64,000 bases of DNA from Teichococcus wenyumeiae (GTDB lineage Bacteria > Pseudomonadota > Alphaproteobacteria > Acetobacterales > Acetobacteraceae): NCBI RefSeq assembly GCF_003696345.1, contig NZ_RFLX01000003.1, positions 124,001 through 188,000 on the forward strand. Direction: 5' to 3'. A model generated the notes under the pieces. It was given only the letters and a program-made list of their open reading frames with translations. It was not told the origin of the DNA and did no database searches. The position numbers were made by a program, and so were the translations under genes. Below, piece by piece: positions 1 to 7,687 of the stretch; position 1 is the first letter of the stretch, and every line of letters starts with the position of its first letter.

Positions 1-616
1 AGCCGCCGGGCGAGAGGTTCAGGGAGGCGTGGAAGCCTTCCAGCTGCTGCAAGGGCAGCAGGGCCAGCGCGGCGCGGCCATCGGGCAGGCGGCGGATCAT
101 CGGCAGGAGGTTGCCGAAGGGGCTGCGGATCGGGACACCCAGCACCGGCGGCCCGGCCTGGGTTCCGGCGGGCAGCGCCGCCAGCATCCGGGCCAGGGCA
201 CCGTGGTCCAGCCCGACGAGCCGGCGGCGGCCGGATTCGGTGGCGATATCCGGCAGGCCGTCGGGATGCAGCAGCGCCAGCACGACGCCATTGGGCAGGG
301 TGCTTTCCTGCGTCGCCAGCGCGGCGGCCAGCATGTCACGCGGCAGGCCGGCGGCTTCCAGGCGCGCCAGGGTCAGCAGCGCCTGGTCCAGCCCGCCCAG
401 CAGGGCGCTGGTCCGGGCGGCGAGGTTATCGGCCAGCACGCTGATCTCGCGGATCACCTGCCGCTCGGTGGCGGCACGGTCCATGGCGAGGGAGATGGTG
501 ACGCCGCCGGTCAGCAGCAGCGCGGTGACGCCCAGCACGGCAAGGCCGAGGCGGCGGGACAGGGGGGCGTCGCGGCCCAGCGGGCTGGCGCGTCGTATGG
601 CCCGCTGGCCCGTCAA
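1..616 (-). CDS. membrane sensor protein, N-terminal part (partial)
   Basis: The reading frame runs off the left window edge, so only about 205 N-terminal residues are visible. A short basic N-terminus is followed by a hydrophobic helix (about residues 24-44, LGLAVLGVTALLLTGGVT). After it comes a region rich in Leu/Ala helices that looks like the extracytoplasmic sensor domain (PDC/dCache type) of sensor kinases or diguanylate cyclases. The effector domain is outside the window, so the output is unknown. The start is uncertain: TTG at 616 is used here, and the same frame stays open back to a GTG at 715. An ATG at 675 with a good GGGAGAG ribosome site opens a different frame that ends in TGA exactly over the TTG (TTGA overlap). 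Confidence 0.55.
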   Translation of the reverse strand, partial: MTGQRAIRRASPLGRDAPLSRRLGLAVLGVTALLLTGGVTISLAMDRAATERQVIREISVLADNLAARTSALLGGLDQALLTLARLEAAGLPRDMLAAALATQESTLPNGVVLALLHPDGLPDIATESGRRRLVGLDHGALARMLAALPAGTQAGPPVLGVPIRSPFGNLLPMIRRLPDGRAALALLPLQQLEGFHASLNLSPGG

Positions 617-744
617 GCCGGGTGGTTCTCGACCGCGAGGCGGGCGGCTGAACTGGCGAGCGGCATCGTCATGACTCTCCCATGCGTGCTTGTGCCGCCA
701 GGTTCGCCATATCACAAGATGCTTTGCCGAGCTGTGGTATCCGG

Positions 745-1812
745 TCAGGCAAGCGAGGGCAGCCGCTCCGCCAGCGCCACATGGGACAGTACGGTCAGCG
801 CCGCGGTGTAGTAATCCTGCGCGTCCCGCACCGAGGGGAGGGCCACCGGGCCGGCCGGGGACTGCGCCAGCGCAGCGATGGCGCGATGCGCCGGGCCCAT
901 CGGGTAGGAGGCCAGCTGCTCGCTGGAGAATTCGGTCCAGGCCGGCTGGTAGGGCAGGCCATTCCAGGTCCAGAAGGCTACGGCGGCACGTGCCGCCGGT
1001 TCCGAGGCCAGGCCACCCCAGGCGAGGTACAGCGGCACGCGCATGGCATCGTAGGAGAAGCGCGGCGCCCAGCCGCTGGCCGGGGTGGGCCGGCCACCCT
1101 GGCGCGAGAGCTGCACCCAGTCCGGCGGCAGGCCCCAGCGGCCGAAGCGCGCTTCCTGCAACAGCAGCAGGCCGTCGCGGTAGAGATCCATCCAGGGGCC
1201 GCCGGCGCTGGCGGCGAGATCGGCCAGGGCGGGGAAGATGTAGTAGGAGGGGTTCACCACCACATGGTCGCGCCGCTCGAAGCCGGCGGCGGCGGGGAGC
1301 AGCACGGTGCGGCCGGCCACCTCCCGCACGCAGAGGCGGACGAGGTCGGCGCAGATGGCGGCGGAGATTTCCTGCAGTTCTGGCCGGTTCCAGCGGCGCG
1401 CCGCGCGGGCCACGGCCCAGGCGATGAAGATATCGCCATCGGCGGCGTTGTTGCCGTCTTCCACCGCCATCGGGCGGTTGGGCATCCAGCGCCAGGCATG
1501 CAGCGAGTCGTAGGGGCGCTTCAGCTCCCGCCGGGTCCAGGCCAGCACGCGGTCGAAGGTGGCGCGGTCGTCATGCGCCTCGGCCATCAGCAGCGCCCAG
1601 CCCTGGCCCTCGGAATGGGAGGAATTGCCGTTGCCGGTGTCGACGATGCGGCCACCGGGGGTCATGAAGCGCTCGCGGAACAGCGCCCATTCACCGGGAT
1701 TGGGGGTCGGGTAGGAAAGGCCCAACTCGGCATGGCCGGTGGTCCGCGTCGCGCTCCAGGCGAACGCCGCCGCCAGCCCTGCGAAGCTCCGCCTTGTCAG
1801 ACTGCTGACCAT
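745..1812 (-). CDS. glycoside hydrolase family 8 (endoglucanase-like), exported
   Basis: A 355-residue protein of the GH8 family (BcsZ/CMCax-type endo-beta-1,4-glucanases and related polysaccharide hydrolases). The N-terminus carries a twin-arginine-like signal (TRRSFAGLAAAFAW), so it should act outside the cytoplasm. The putative general acid is Glu68 in SHSEGQGWALL. The family signature is seen as AADGDIFIAWAV (about residues 123-134), and the candidate base Asp lies in SYDAMRVPLYLAW. The start ATG has GGAG five to six bases upstream. No cellulose synthase subunits are nearby; the gene sits behind treY on the same strand with a 167-base gap that holds two perfect inverted repeats. The substrate could be cellulose or another beta-glucan. 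Confidence 0.85.
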   Translation of the reverse strand: MVSSLTRRSFAGLAAAFAWSATRTTGHAELGLSYPTPNPGEWALFRERFMTPGGRIVDTGNGNSSHSEGQGWALLMAEAHDDRATFDRVLAWTRRELKRPYDSLHAWRWMPNRPMAVEDGNNAADGDIFIAWAVARAARRWNRPELQEISAAICADLVRLCVREVAGRTVLLPAAAGFERRDHVVVNPSYYIFPALADLAASAGGPWMDLYRDGLLLLQEARFGRWGLPPDWVQLSRQGGRPTPASGWAPRFSYDAMRVPLYLAWGGLASEPAARAAVAFWTWNGLPYQPAWTEFSSEQLASYPMGPAHRAIAALAQSPAGPVALPSVRDAQDYYTAALTVLSHVALAERLPSLA

Positions 1813-1837
1813 GTTACTCCAGCCAGACCCAGGGGGG

Positions 1838-1857
1838 GGTGGTGCCGGGGCACCACC
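1838..1857. promoter_or_regulatory. perfect inverted repeat upstream of GH8 gene
   Basis: Two 9-base arms (GGTGGTGCC and GGCACCACC) are separated by two bases. It lies 26 bases upstream of the GH8 start codon, so it may be an operator or a 5' UTR hairpin. Function is inferred from position only. Confidence 0.35.
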
Positions 1858-1882
1858 GTATTGCGTTCCTTACGTCTTCATA

Positions 1883-1901
1883 ATGCACGCAAGGCGTGCA
1901 T
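1883..1901. promoter_or_regulatory. palindrome ATGCACGC-N3-GCGTGCAT upstream of GH8 gene
   Basis: A perfect 8-base inverted repeat with a 3-base spacer in the gap between treY and the GH8 gene, about 70 bases upstream of the GH8 start. The form is typical of a dimeric repressor site. No regulator can be assigned from the sequence. Confidence 0.4.
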
Positions 1902-1979
1902 GCGTTAAGCGTTACTTAGTGTCTGAAGTTGTAAGATAAATGTGATCGCGGTGGGTCAAATGCGGGGTTGAAGTTCGGC

Positions 1980-4619
1980 TCAACAGCCGCGCTGAAGAAC
2001 CAGCAGTGGCAGGTGCTGCTCCAGCCACTCCATCGGCAAGGCTTCCGCACCGGCATCCCGCCCGCTGAACAGGCACCGCCAGCCGCCGTCGCCAGCAGGC
2101 AGCGGCAGCCTGGTGTCACGCCAGCTGCCGGTGGGGAAGAGCGGCGCGGCGGAGTCGCCCATCAGCGGCGCCGCGCGCAGCGGCACCACCACCAGCAGCT
2201 CCTGCTCCCGGTGCCGGCGGCGGAAGGCCAGCAGCTCGTGGGCGCGTGGGCCGGTGGCCTCCAGCGGCTCGTAGCTGCCCTGGTGGAAGAGGTCCGGCCA
2301 TTGCTGCCGCAGCCGCAGCAGGGCGTGGATCAGCGCCTGTTTCACCCGGCCGTCCTGCCAGTGCGGCAGCAGGGCGGTGGCGTCCGATGCCTGCTCCAGC
2401 GCTGTGGCGCGGGCGGTGAAGTCCACCGGGCGACGGTTGTCGGGGTCCACCAGGCTCTCATCCCAGTATTCGGTGCCCTGGTAGAGGTCGGGCACGCCAG
2501 GCACCGTCAGGCGCAGCGTGGTCTGCGCCAGGCTCTTCACCGCGGCGGCGGGGGCAATGCGGGCGGCGAAGTGGGCGATGCCGTGCAGCAGGTCCGGGTT
2601 GGCATCGCCGTCCAGCACGCCATCCATGTAGTCGCGGGAAGCGTTCTCGTAGTCCTCGTCCGGCATGCTCCAGCCGGAGCGGCGCTTGGCCTCGCGCATC
2701 GCCTTCTGCTGCCAGCCGGCAAGGCGCCCGGCCCATTCGGCGATGCCGGCGCGATCCTCAGGCTTCAGGCCGAGGGGCCAGGAGGCGACCAGCATCTGGA
2801 ACAGCATGGCGGCCTCGCCGCCCTCCGGCGCGGTGCCGGTCTCCAGCGACTGTTGCAGCGGTTCCGCCGCCTTCAGCCAGCCGCGCAGGGTGGCGGCCCA
2901 TTCGTCCGGGATCTCGGACAGCACCGCCAGGCGCATCCGCACATCCTCGCCGCGCTTGTGGTCATGCGTGGCGGTGGCGAGCAGGGCGCCGGGGTAGCGC
3001 GCCAGCCGTTCCTGGCAGGCGGCGTGGAATTCCTCCGGCGGCAGCGACAGCTCGTCGGGATGCGAGCCGACCTCGTTGCGGGAGAGCAGGCGGCCATAGC
3101 GGTAGAAGGCGGTATCCTCCACCGATTTGGCGGCGGTGGGGGAGGAAAGCTGCTGGAAGCGCGTGCGGGCCACCAGCCGCAGCCGGCGCAGCGGCGCGGG
3201 CATCTGGCGGATGCGCTCCTCGCCCAGCCACTGGTAGAGGTGGTCCAGCACGTCGTGGTCCGAGAGCGGCAGGTTGGCCCGGGCGGCGCCCACCGCGCGC
3301 AGCATCACCGTGGCATCCTGGGAGGTGGCGCGGCCGGCGCGGGTATAGGTGCGGTAGACCGGGAAATGCACGAGGATTTCGGTCAGCACGCGGCGGATGG
3401 CGGCCAGCGGGATGTCCCGCGTCATGATGTCCGAGCGCGCGATGCGGTGCAGGGCGCGGGCGCAGGCCTCCCGCTCGGCGGCCAGGTTGTCGCGCAGGAT
3501 CTGGCGGCGGGCGAGGCGTTCCTCGGCTGGGAAGTCCCGTGCGCTGCCGGAAACTTCTTTCCACAGCAGGGAGAGCGGTGCTTCCCCCTCCGGGTCGTGC
3601 AGCACGGCGGAGACCTGGTCCATGAACTCGTAGCCGGTGGTGCCGTCCACCTGCCAGTCGATGGGCATGGACTCGCCGGGGGCCAGGATCTTCTCCACCA
3701 CGATATAGGGCTCGACCTTCGGCGCATCGGCCGGTCGCAGGTGGGCGGCGGCGGCCATGCGGCGGCGCAGCTTGCGGCAATAGGCGCCGGGCTGCGCCAG
3801 GCCGTCCACATGGTCGATGCGCAACCCGTCGATCAGCCCCTCGGCATAGAGGCGCAGGATCAGCGCGTGGCTTTCCTCGAAGACCTCCGGCACCTCGATC
3901 CGCACGCCGGCGAGGCTGGTGACATCAAAGAAGCGGCGCCAGTTGATTTCCTCGGAGGCCAGCTTCCAGTGGGAGAGGCGGAAATGCTGGCGTTCCAGCA
4001 GCTCATGCAGCCGGGCGCGGGCCTCGTCGGTATCGGCGTTCAGGGCCTCCATCTCCGCCAGGGCCTGGGGCGCGTCCTCGGGGCGGATGGGGAAGAGGTT
4101 GTCGAAGTAGTCCACGGCGATGCCCGTGGGGCCGCGCTTCGCCAGCTTCAGTTCGCCGTCGCGCAGCGCCTCGCCATAGGGCTTGCCCAGGAAGGGCGCG
4201 AGGATCTTGCCGTGCAGCGCCGGGTCGTCCGACTCCCAGTCCACGTCGAAGAACTGGGCGTATTGGCTGCCGGGGCCATGACCCAGCACGTCCAGCCAGA
4301 TCTCGTTGTCGTCGCCGCTGACGCCCATGTGGTTGGGGACGATGTCCAGCAGCAGGCCCATGCCGTGCTGCCGCAGCGCCGCCACCAGCCGGCGCAGCGC
4401 GTCCTCGCCGCCCAGTTCGGGGTTCACGTGCCGATGGCTGGTGGTGTCGTAGCCATGGGTGGAGCCGGCGCGGGCCTGCAGGATGGGCGAGGCATAGAGG
4501 TGGCTGATGCCGAGGCGGGCGAGATAGGGAACCACCGGCACAGCGTCATCCAACGTGAAGCCCGCATGGAACTGCAGCCGCGCGGTGGCGCGCGGGGTGC
4601 TGGAAACGGGCTGCGTCAT
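1980..4619 (-). CDS. treY: malto-oligosyltrehalose synthase
   Basis: An 879-residue GH13 enzyme that converts the reducing-end maltose unit of a malto-oligosaccharide into a trehalose unit (alpha-1,4 to alpha-1,1). GH13 regions are visible in order: DIVPNHMG near the N-terminus, GLRIDHVDGL with the nucleophile Asp, and EKILAPGESMP with the acid Glu. The N-terminus (LQFHAGFTLDDA, YLARLGISHLYASPIL) is typical of TreY. The start chosen is the ATG at 4619, preceded by AGGAGG with 9 bases spacing; an upstream ATG in frame lacks this. Its partner treZ is 5 kb away in the malQ operon, so the two are not in one transcript here. Confidence 0.95.
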   Translation of the reverse strand: MTQPVSSTPRATARLQFHAGFTLDDAVPVVPYLARLGISHLYASPILQARAGSTHGYDTTSHRHVNPELGGEDALRRLVAALRQHGMGLLLDIVPNHMGVSGDDNEIWLDVLGHGPGSQYAQFFDVDWESDDPALHGKILAPFLGKPYGEALRDGELKLAKRGPTGIAVDYFDNLFPIRPEDAPQALAEMEALNADTDEARARLHELLERQHFRLSHWKLASEEINWRRFFDVTSLAGVRIEVPEVFEESHALILRLYAEGLIDGLRIDHVDGLAQPGAYCRKLRRRMAAAAHLRPADAPKVEPYIVVEKILAPGESMPIDWQVDGTTGYEFMDQVSAVLHDPEGEAPLSLLWKEVSGSARDFPAEERLARRQILRDNLAAEREACARALHRIARSDIMTRDIPLAAIRRVLTEILVHFPVYRTYTRAGRATSQDATVMLRAVGAARANLPLSDHDVLDHLYQWLGEERIRQMPAPLRRLRLVARTRFQQLSSPTAAKSVEDTAFYRYGRLLSRNEVGSHPDELSLPPEEFHAACQERLARYPGALLATATHDHKRGEDVRMRLAVLSEIPDEWAATLRGWLKAAEPLQQSLETGTAPEGGEAAMLFQMLVASWPLGLKPEDRAGIAEWAGRLAGWQQKAMREAKRRSGWSMPDEDYENASRDYMDGVLDGDANPDLLHGIAHFAARIAPAAAVKSLAQTTLRLTVPGVPDLYQGTEYWDESLVDPDNRRPVDFTARATALEQASDATALLPHWQDGRVKQALIHALLRLRQQWPDLFHQGSYEPLEATGPRAHELLAFRRRHREQELLVVVPLRAAPLMGDSAAPLFPTGSWRDTRLPLPAGDGGWRCLFSGRDAGAEALPMEWLEQHLPLLVLQRGC

Positions 4620-4660
4620 ACTGGGAAACCTCCTCACCGTGGGTGCATGACGCATTGCCG

Positions 4661-4679
4661 CAGCGCGGGTTGCAGAACC
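4661..4679. repeat. small hairpin GCGGGTT-N4-AACCCGC
   Basis: A perfect 7-base inverted repeat with a 4-base loop in the divergent region between treY and the fsr-like gene. There is no T tract, so it is unlikely to be a terminator on its own. Role unknown. Confidence 0.25.
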
Positions 4680-4860
4680 CGCAAACGAATCATGACAGGA
4701 CGGCTGCTGGCGTGCACGAGGTTACAAAGCCGCAACGCCAAGCCTCGAAGCCAGCCCGCTGTCTGGCGCATCGGCCGCTTTGTCTGGCAGCATGGCCGCC
4801 CGGCCTCCGAGAGCCGGACCAGTCCGCGAAGACCGGACATCATTCCCTTCAGGTGAGCCC

Positions 4861-6078
4861 ATGCCCCGCGACACTCCCGATGCCACCCTCCGGCCCCTGA
4901 CTGCGGGAGGCCAGATGGCCATGGGCATCCTGCTCGCGGTCAGCGCCGGGCACCTGATGAACGACCTGATGCAGTCGATGATCCCGGCCATCTACCCGAT
5001 CCTGAAGGTGGAATTTGCCCTCAGCTTCAGCGAGATCGGGCTGATCCAGCTTGCCTTCCAGATGACTGCCTCCATCCTGCAGCCGGTTGTGGGTCTCTAT
5101 ACCGACCGGCGTCCGCATCCCTTTTCGCTGGTGCTGGGCATGGGCTTCAGCCTGATCGGCATCCTGATCCTGGCCTGGGCGAACAGCTACCCCATCCTGC
5201 TGCTGGCGGTGTCGTTGATCGGCATGGGGTCCTCCATCTTCCACCCGGAAGCCTCGCGCGTCGCGCGCATGGCCTCAGGCGGGCGGCATGGCGCGGCGCA
5301 GTCGCTGTTCCAGGTCGGCGGCAATGCGGGGCAGGCCATCGGGCCGCTGCTGGCGGCGCTGGTGGTGATCTCCCGCGGGCAGGCCAGCATCGCCTGGTTC
5401 TCCCTGGTGGCGCTGGCGGGCATGGTGGTGCTGGGCTTCGTCGGCCGCTGGTACCGGGAGCGGCAGCGGGCGCCGAAGGCGGCGGGCTCCGTGCTGCCGG
5501 CCAAGTTCCCCAGCGGGCTGGTGCGCCGCGCCATCCTGGTGCTGGTGGCGCTGACCTTCTCCAAGAACGTCTACACCGCCTCGCTTTCCAGCTATTACAC
5601 CTTCTACCTGATCGACAGCTTCGGCGTGACAGTGCAGCAGGCGCAGTTCTACCTGTTTGCCTATCTCGCCTCAGTGGCGGCGGGCACCATCCTGGGCGGG
5701 CCGCTGGGCGACCGCTTCGGGCGGCGCACGATCCTCTGGATCTCCATCCTGGGCCCGCTGCCCTTCGTGCTGGCGCTGCCCTATGTCGGGCTGGGCATGA
5801 CCTGCGCCTTCACCATCATCATCGGGTTGCTGATGTCCTCGGCCTTCCCGGCTATCCTGGTCTATGCGCAGGAACTGCTGCCGGGGAAGGTGGGCCTGGT
5901 ATCCGGCATCTTCTTCGGGCTGGCCTTCGGCCTGGGGGGTATTGGCGCCGCTGTGCTGGGCGCCGTGGCCGATGCCACCTCCATCCGGCTGGTCTATCAG
6001 CTCTGCGCCCTGCTGCCGCTGGTGGGCCTGCTGGTCGTGCTGCTGCCGGACCTCAGCAAGGCCCGGCGCGCGGCCTGA
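4861..6078 (+). CDS. fsr: MFS exporter, fosmidomycin-resistance (Fsr) family
   Basis: A 405-residue major facilitator with about 12 hydrophobic segments. The N-terminal stretch (AGHLMNDLMQSMIPAIYPIL) and GSSIFHPEASRVARMA are characteristic of the Fsr/YnfM-like fosmidomycin resistance subfamily. In that family the protein exports fosmidomycin and related compounds with proton exchange. The start ATG at 4861 has AGGTGA upstream. It is divergent from treY and shares a 241-base control region with it; nothing else links the two. The natural substrate in this organism is unknown. Confidence 0.85.
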   Translation: MPRDTPDATLRPLTAGGQMAMGILLAVSAGHLMNDLMQSMIPAIYPILKVEFALSFSEIGLIQLAFQMTASILQPVVGLYTDRRPHPFSLVLGMGFSLIGILILAWANSYPILLLAVSLIGMGSSIFHPEASRVARMASGGRHGAAQSLFQVGGNAGQAIGPLLAALVVISRGQASIAWFSLVALAGMVVLGFVGRWYRERQRAPKAAGSVLPAKFPSGLVRRAILVLVALTFSKNVYTASLSSYYTFYLIDSFGVTVQQAQFYLFAYLASVAAGTILGGPLGDRFGRRTILWISILGPLPFVLALPYVGLGMTCAFTIIIGLLMSSAFPAILVYAQELLPGKVGLVSGIFFGLAFGLGGIGAAVLGAVADATSIRLVYQLCALLPLVGLLVVLLPDLSKARRAA

Positions 6079-6540
6079 GAGAAGCTGGCAGAACCTGCCG
6101 ATCTGGTTGAGGCGGACCAGAGACTTCTCGGCGTGCGGCCTGGGCGGGCGGGGCAGGGCCAGCCCGCACTGCCAACGCGGGCATGTGGCGCGGCATCCAG
6201 GTTATCAGCCAGGATGCACCGCCCGTCGCACCCACAGCCGGGGCGAGATGCGCAGGATCATGCAGGACACAACCATATGGGGCTGGTGCTGAGTGCGGCT
6301 TCATGAGGCGCGGGCCTGGGCAACGTTACAAGGTCGGAAGCATCAATCGAGACAGAGCTTGATTCGCCGAGCCTTATGACGATCTAGAATGTGCCTCGAT
6401 CAATGGCGCGGATGAAAGAAGCATGGATCTTTAATAAGCCTGTTCTGCCTGGAACCATGGATAACACTGTAAATACAGCAAATACTGATTAACAACGTCA
6501 AATCATATCGGTTATTCATCAATATGATAGGGACTTTGTT
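6079..6540. other. 462-base gene-free stretch, AT-rich in its second half
   Basis: No convincing gene is present. From about 6320 the base composition falls well below that of the rest of the window. Close to the next start codon there is a 7-base inverted repeat (ATCATAT at 6502-6508 and ATATGAT at 6522-6528). The drop in GC continues in part into the following gene and suggests imported DNA or a strong AT-rich promoter. Confidence 0.5.
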
Positions 6541-7569
6541 ATGAGAAACACAGTACGGCGTGCCGCAGCGGCTGGGCTTGTCGCTGTCTTCTTGGCAACA
6601 ACAGCAGCCGATGGTGCATCGGCCTGCTCCCGCATCCTGTCCAACGCAAATGGTCAGGCCAATGTCGTCGCCCGGACCATGGATCTCTATCGCTCGGACG
6701 ATGCGAAGATGGTTGTCTATCCGCGTGGGCTGGTGAGGGCTTCGACGACGGGCGACGGAAAGTCCTTCAACTGGACATCGAAGTTCGGAAGCGTGGCAGT
6801 CACCTCATTCGGGGCCGCGACAAGCGACGGCATGAATGAGAAGGGCCTCGTCGCCAACCTTCTCTATCTCGGCGACACCAGATACGAGCAACGTGACGGC
6901 CGGCCCGGCCTGTCCAACCTGTCCTGGGCCCAATACGTGCTCGACAACTTCGCTTCGGTCAAAGAAGCGGTTGAAGGCTTGAAGGACGTGCAGATCGTGT
7001 CCGTGGAGCACGACGGCAAGCGGTGGCCGCTTCACCTCGCGATATCGGATGCTGAAGGGGACTCTGCTGTCATCGAGTTCGTCGACGGCAGGATGGTCGT
7101 TCATCAGGGCAAAGAGTTCACCGTGATGACGAACGAGCCGCCACTGGAGACGCAGCTGAAGAACGTCCGAAATTACAAGCTTTTCGGCGGCACGAAACCG
7201 ATGCCGGGCGATATTGATCCAGAAAGCCGGTTTGTCCGGGCCGCCTCGTACCTGAAGACACTGCCGGCGGCCAGGAGCGTGCCGGAAGCCATTGCCGGTG
7301 CTCAATCCATCGCCCGCACTGTGGCGGTTCCGCCGGGCGCCAAGGATACATCCGGCAGTGTTGCCGAGGATGCATGGCCGACGCTGTGGTTCACGCTGGC
7401 TGACTCAACCAACAAGACCTACTTCTTCCACTCGGCCAGTTCTCCCTACCTCTACTGGGTCGACCTCACGAAGATCGACTTCGGGTCGAAAGCCAGTGAG
7501 CGCGCCATAGACGCTTATGACTGGAACCTTGCCGGGGACATCACGCAACGTCTGACGAAGGCCGACTGA
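6541..7569 (+). CDS. exported choloylglycine hydrolase / penicillin V acylase family (Ntn hydrolase)
   Basis: A 342-residue linear-amide C-N hydrolase. A signal peptide (about residues 1-28, ending ADGASA) places Cys29 (CSRILS) at the mature N-terminus, where the family uses the N-terminal Cys as catalytic nucleophile after cleavage. Other family features are ARTMDLYRSDD, DGMNEKGLVANLLYL and MTNEPP. Relatives cleave bile-acid amides, penicillin V or N-acyl homoserine lactones; the substrate here cannot be read from the sequence. GC content is clearly lower than in the neighbours and more A/T-ending codons are used. Together with the AT-rich upstream gap this suggests horizontal acquisition. 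The ribosome site is weak (GGGAC). Confidence 0.88.
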   Translation: MRNTVRRAAAAGLVAVFLATTAADGASACSRILSNANGQANVVARTMDLYRSDDAKMVVYPRGLVRASTTGDGKSFNWTSKFGSVAVTSFGAATSDGMNEKGLVANLLYLGDTRYEQRDGRPGLSNLSWAQYVLDNFASVKEAVEGLKDVQIVSVEHDGKRWPLHLAISDAEGDSAVIEFVDGRMVVHQGKEFTVMTNEPPLETQLKNVRNYKLFGGTKPMPGDIDPESRFVRAASYLKTLPAARSVPEAIAGAQSIARTVAVPPGAKDTSGSVAEDAWPTLWFTLADSTNKTYFFHSASSPYLYWVDLTKIDFGSKASERAIDAYDWNLAGDITQRLTKAD

Positions 7570-7687
7570 CGGGGCGGTTTTCTGGCTCAGCCGCCTCGCG
7601 ACGGGCATCGCGCTAAGATCCAATGGCCTGCCCCACAGCCGTCCGGGCCTGGTCTGCCTCAACCAGCCCCGAAGGCTCTATCGGAGG

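Noticed and set aside
1968-4856. Very long open frame on the plus strand opposite treY (about 960 codons)
   Set aside because: Its product is rich in Gln, His, Arg and Gly without domains, and it mirrors treY codon by codon. It is an antisense shadow caused by high GC. The same applies to the long frames opposite treS-mak, glgE, malQ, treZ and glnA.
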